From: Parus major
Lineage: Eukaryota > Chordata > Aves > Passeriformes > Paridae
NCBI RefSeq assembly: GCF_001522545.3
Contig: NC_031770.1
Location: 86,281,594-86,345,593, forward strand
Direction of reading: 5' to 3'
DNA length: 64,000 nucleotides
Positions within the stretch are counted from its first letter, which is position 1, and each line of letters starts with the position of its first letter. Below are positions 59,055 through 64,000 of this stretch, in pieces. The position numbers and the translations under genes were made by a program. The notes below the pieces were generated by a model. The model was not told where the DNA came from, did not search any database, and saw nothing but the letters and a program-made list of their open reading frames with translations.

Positions 59055-59145
59055 ATCATAGAATTATTTTGGTCAGAAGGGGCCTTTAAACATCATCTAG
59101 TCCAACTCTTGTTATAGGCAGGATTATCACTCATCTTTATTAAAT
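59055..59145 (-). mobile_element. CR1: CR1 LINE 3' tail, short
   Basis: The plus strand GAATCATAGAATTATTTTGG followed by 'GTCAGAAGGGGCCTTTAAAC' and 'ATCATCTAGTCCAACTC' is the reverse complement of the terminal CR1 segment. It is truncated at about 59145 after roughly 90 bp. Confidence 0.92.
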
Positions 59146-62100
59146 CACTTTTATCAATTATTGGCAATTCACATTTCACAATGCAAACAGGGAATTTTCA
59201 ATTTTAGGAGAAAGAAAAAAAAGAGAAAAATCTCAAAATACAGCAATTCTGGCCAAAGATTCAGTTAAAACTGAGACCTGTCCAACCACTGTCTGAAGGA
59301 AGTAACTGAAAGCAGGTGCTGTGAGCACGTGCCATCAGTTGCTACATGGATGATGCAAGTGCAGCATATGAGGGCAGCTATTATGATGTGCTTTTTCTCA
59401 TTGCAAGATTGATATTACCCAATGCTTTTAATTTAGTGGAAAATTAGCATCTCTGTGAGCTTGGTGCTTGTCTGTGGTCACTTGGACTTCCTGAAATTAG
59501 TTTTAAGTATCAGACACTACTGAAGAATCATTGGAAACATCACTTAGACTGCTTAATCAATGGTTTCATTTATTTTACATTTTCTGGACAAAAGTTGCTA
59601 TTAATGGCATGGTGTAATGAAAAGTCAAACACTTGAGTGATTTTTGTTTAGCTGTTTTACAACTGGAAACTATTACATAGGGGAGATGAAAGAATGGTAA
59701 CATGACAAGCAAAGAATTAGCTTCATCACTGAAGGTCAGTATTGCTTTGTCTTTGCATGAAATGATCCAGATTTCCCCATTTTTGTATGCCACATGATTT
59801 GATATCCTGGTATTTTGACTTCAGGATGTTTCCAATATAGAAGAATGGCCTGAAATATATATGCTGAATGAGATACCCTTTCCTCTGCACTTAGACCTTT
59901 GTCATGAATTCAGAACACAAGGAGGTTTCTCCTGAACTTTGGAAATGGCTGTCTGCTTGCTGGCTGTTAAGACCATTGCAAACCAGCTCTAATGAAGTAT
60001 ATTATGAGTATTAAAATTTAGTTCTGAAACAGACAATGTTAAGAGAAGAAACTTCCCACACCGATACCACAAATGTCCAACTAATTTTATGTTAGTTCTG
60101 AAAAGCTTCTTGTTCATCAAAAAATTACTACTAAAACACACTGAAATATTACATGCTCTGTTTCACTGAAGCAAGATTCAATAGTGGTAGTAATTTGCTG
60201 TATTCCAGCTACAGCTTTGATTCCTTCAATAAATAAATTATTAGAACTATTACTTTATGAGACAGAATATTTTGCACTATGCCTAATTCTAAAGCCTGAA
60301 GGAAGAAATTTTTTGCACACTACTTTGCCACAGATGTTTCAAAATTAGATAGTATTTAAAAATTTACTATCCTAATTACTGGGGAAAATTTCAATAGCTT
60401 TGTTTTAGAATTAGTCTGGTAGTCTAGTATGAAATATTTGATGCTAAGAGCTAATAACATTTCAAATTACAGGATAATTTAAAAATTGAAGCTGGCATAT
60501 TTATTATGCTTAATTATTAGGGAAATGACCTTGAGTAATGCTGTAATAAAGTATTTGTGAGACGTGGTTTAAAGGTATTAGTACATAATCAGGGCATGGA
60601 AGCATACCTATAAACATTAAGACCTGACCAAATTAATAAAAAAATACATTGGTTGAAATTTGCACTTCATCTTTCACTGCTAATTTTTTTACCATTTTAC
60701 CTTTTAAAAGTCAAATAAACCCCAGTGTTTCCAACTTCTATTACAAAGGTTTGTAATGAATTTCAAATAAGAATCAGAGTTAATATGTTCGTGGGTTTTT
60801 CTTCCATTGAAATAAGTACTTTTAGCACTGCCATTAAACAGTAATTTCTACAAAGACTGAAAAAGTGACAGAACTACATGTGTACATGTAGTACTGTGCA
60901 GGGGATTTTTTTCCTTAAATCTTATTTTGATGTACTTTATGTGTATAAGAAAATCACAAACTTTAAAGAATCATTCTTGCTACCTGGTTTGTAACAGTAC
61001 AATGATGGTATCGTACAAGCACATCACAAATATTACTGTTAGAAAATATACGTCCCAACAGTAATGAGCTTAATTTCTTCCAAAGGCAAGCACTTCAAAT
61101 AAATTTAAACATAGAATTGTATGTGTTTGTGAATGTCTGTTTTCATTCATCAGTCAGTGTCAATATCTACATACAAAATCAGCAAAAACAACAACAAAAC
61201 TAACCAAACTTAGAAAAGAATTGTTATCTGACTCTGTGAGAGTAACTTGCAAAGTGAACTTCTGTTTTTTTGAACAGCTGTTGAAGTCCCAGCAAAGTCA
61301 GGAACAAGTTTCTCAGGATTTTCTTCCATCTAAAGTTATTTGTAGCTAGAATGTTCAGATTTGCCTCATCATATAATGTCATCTGGATTCATGGAAACTA
61401 TTGTGTAATGACAGAACTTCTTATTTTTCAAGACATATGCATGGTATTAGATTAATTATGTCAGTGAATATGTTAGTATATATTATTATCAAAGTCCAGC
61501 AATCTCTATTTTGAATATATTTCTTTAAAAGGGGTTGGGGGTTATTAATTTGATTTTTTTGTTCATTATCTCTTGTTAAAACTGGAGAATTTATCAGCTT
61601 AATCAGGTTACTCTTCCAGCAGCTAAGATAACTGTATTTTTTTCACCACATTCCACACTAAATTTGTTAGTGTCTTCAGAACAGGCACTGATAAACTACA
61701 TTTGAAGTTAAATAAAACTAAATCACTAAAAAAAACCAACAAAAAGATAAACACATCCTTTAAAAGTTACCAGAAGACATACAGTTGGGTAATGTCATAG
61801 AGTTTTATAGGAATTTGATTTGATTAAGCTGTCATTCAACAAGTGTTCTTCAGAACTTAATTTCTAAAGTTTGAAAGCTTTATTAGGCTATTGTTGCAGT
61901 CTGCATAGTTTCTATCCCTGTCAATTTAATACAGAGGTGACTGTATAAAATTAAATGTATGATATAATACATTTCCTTCTTTCTCTAGTAGTGACACATG
62001 GCTTCCTTCTGTCAATGCCTCTTTAAGAGGCAAATTGATATCTTCTGAGTCTTCTTGACACAGGAAAATTAATAAAACTAGGCAAAACTAAATATAGCTC

Positions 62101-62760
62101 AATAGCACTATTCAGTTTATTGTGCTGTATATTGCATTCATTGGAGGAAGAGACATACATATTTAGCAAATGCCTTCAAGTAGGAATACTCATCTGAAAC
62201 CTGGCATGTTTTCATGTTTCAGGCATAAGAGTATTTACCACTGCATAAGTTATAATGTATTTGTTGCATACCCATAATTTTCATGGTTATGATAGTCCAA
62301 GATGAAAGCGCACTTCTGATGTATGTTTTCCTACCTATTAATCTCCCTAAATATATTTTTTTATGGTAAGCAATATTATATTTTCAGCTGTTATTCATGA
62401 CAGATTCTAGCTTTCATGAGGTTATTTTGCATGCTTGTTTTGGATAAAGTCTAGTGCTACTATGTGCAGAATTTCTAAAGTTATTCATTCATATATATCC
62501 TCTCACTGAATCAAAAGAGCAAAGTTTTTTCAAATTAAAATATTAAAACCATTAAACACCCCTGTGGCTAGTTTTTTTCATTTCCTCCACTCAGAGTCAC
62601 AGATTTAAATACACCTTTCAAGATACTGATATCACAACACATTAATAACCAACCTCTGAATCTTGAATATTTTTCAATTTAAACAAAGTGCATGTATTTA
62701 AGAACCTGAAGGCAGGCATGGTTCTTTCTTTTGAGGCTGTTTTAAGGCTGTCCCACACCC
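59146..62760. other. AT-rich sequence, no gene or repeat recognised
   Basis: About 3.6 kb. A 9-bp inverted repeat (ACTACATGT, GT, ACATGTAGT) at 60873-60892 is the only symmetric feature I noted. The 72-codon minus frame at 59575-59793 has no recognisable domain. Confidence 0.55.
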
Positions 62761-62896
62761 TATATATGCCTGATACTCTTTCTCCATTCATCATAGGGTG
62801 ATGAATGCTCACTTAGAAAAACACCTCTTATATATGCCTGATACTCTTTCTCCATTCATCATAGGGTGATGAATGCTCACTTAGAAAAACACCTCT
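62761..62896. repeat. Exact 68-bp tandem duplication
   Basis: 62761-62828 and 62829-62896 are identical base for base, both opening TATATATGCCTGATACTC and closing GAAAAACACCTCT. The next base also matches, and the one after differs. Within the unit, 'CATTCATCATAGGGTGATGA' contains partial symmetry. Perfect identity in otherwise diverged neutral DNA implies a very recent event, or an assembly artefact. Confidence 0.97.
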
Positions 62897-64000
62897 TTTG
62901 TGTTCCTTTAATTTCTGTTTTTTTCTGGTTTATTTTTTTATTTGTTTGTTTGTTCTGGGGTTTTCTTTGGTTTCATTTTGTTTTAGGGGGAGTGAATATT
63001 TGGGTTTTTTTGTGTATGTGTGCATATGTATTTGTGGAACACCTCACCTAGAAATATTTTGTTCTTAGGCCCCACTTGGTGTGTCTTCTGATGAAGAAAG
63101 TAACTCTAGGCAAATGGCAGATGAATTCTGAGATACAAATCTTCTCCAGAGCCCCATGCTTTGACATCAGCAAATATGCTTTGTGTACAAGATTTTTTAG
63201 AGCTGTCTGTGACCTTGAATAAAACAAAGCACTCTCACACACACCTTATTCTTTACCTCTCATCAAACACAAAATTTAAAGACTTCTCCCTCTTATTCTG
63301 TACTTGTCCATAACCTTGCATAGAAAAGAGGAAGGCAACAACAGGAAGGAATGTATCAGGAATGAGCAGAGGGTGCTCTGGAGTGATGGAGAGCGGTGGT
63401 GATTTGAAAAAGGGGGGAATGGTACAGAAGACAGGAACCTGGAGATCATATTTACTGCTGCTTTTTTTTCTTCCTATAAATGAAAACTAAGATGAAAACT
63501 AAGATTTTACATAAATTGTTAGTCTGGTAATTTATATACATATCAGGATGATTTTTTTGAACAAGACATCTTTCTCACTACACTCATTCTCTCTCAAAAA
63601 AAGTTACATTAGGGTGAAAATAACATCAATTTTTATTCCCTTTGGTTTGTGCACATCAGCTCTGGGTGCACCAGTCAACAGAAAGCATGCATTCAGAAAG
63701 GCACACTGGCATGTCACAATAAAGCAGTTTGAAGTAAGGGGACTTAAAAGTACAAGACACAAACACTCTCTGCCCATCTTCCCACTACTTGTAGATACAG
63801 TGAGGATTCTTGAGTTCTTATTACAGACTAGACCAAAATCCCAAGCACATCTAAGCAGAGGTTTGTTCTGTCCCTTCATGGAAAGATGGAGACATATCAT
63901 TGGAAAAAATTATAGTTTTTATTATATATATATATGTATAATTTGCTTTAAACTACTAAGCAATCCTTTGAAATCCTTGGGCATGTTAAGAGGACTACAG
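62897..64000. other. AT-rich sequence, no gene recognised
   Basis: T/G-rich stretch with (TTTG)n at about 62935-62955, a TA microsatellite at about 63923-63941, otherwise ordinary. The 98-codon minus-strand frame at 63604-63900 has mixed composition but no recognised family or context. Confidence 0.5.

Noticed and set aside
59041..59058. GTTCGAGTCC motif resembling a tRNA T-loop
   Set aside because: No acceptor stem, D arm or anticodon arm can be placed around it, and the CR1 tail begins immediately after.
1..64000. Bacterial-style operons, CRISPR arrays or phage modules
   Set aside because: No regularly spaced repeats, no ribosome-binding-site-led gene series, and the repeat content is that of a bird genome.

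Overview
The window looks like vertebrate nuclear DNA, almost certainly from a bird. It is AT-rich, has no dense gene packing, and its recognisable content is almost all transposable-element debris of avian type. CR1 LINEs dominate and can be recognised by the short ATTCTATG-type 3' tail and by decayed endonuclease and reverse-transcriptase text. Several solo long terminal repeats (LTRs) have the layout of bird endogenous retroviruses. I found no intact protein-coding gene, no convincing exon, no rRNA or tRNA gene and no CRISPR array. The longest open frames fall in LTR-like or low-complexity sequence, and two of the long ones open on TTG. The simplest reading is an intergenic gene desert or a very large intron. 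All family calls come from remembered consensus features, not from a database search.

Layout: 1-16 kb is quiet AT-rich sequence with three CR1 3' ends (3461, 8768, 14609), one CR1 5'-region piece (about 9525) and a 170-bp polypurine tract (12926). 16-27 kb is a TE cluster: LTRs at 16071 (-), 17045 (-) and 20054 (+), LTR-like elements at 22250 (+) and 26230 (-), and a 2-kb decayed CR1 on the minus strand at 23596. 27-36.5 kb is a 9.4-kb AT-rich stretch where I see no repeat. 36.5-37.9 kb is a composite CR1 block with an orientation flip. 42.4-50.4 kb is a second TE cluster: a GC-rich repeat with an inverted partner 5.5 kb away, a solo LTR with a perfect 6-bp target-site duplication at 43241-43674, three CR1 reverse-transcriptase fossils of different ages all on the plus strand, an LTR fragment and a young-looking CR1 3' end. 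50.4-64 kb is again quiet, with a probable MIR SINE fossil (58020), a CR1 tail (59055) and an exact 68-bp tandem duplication (62761).

No genes act together here. The biological content is an archive of retrotransposition. The best leads are the solo LTR with its intact duplication, the unclassified inverted GC-rich repeat pair, the flipped CR1 composite, the exact 68-bp duplication, and the long repeat-free stretches as places to test for conserved noncoding elements. I found nothing that supports a new multi-gene system.
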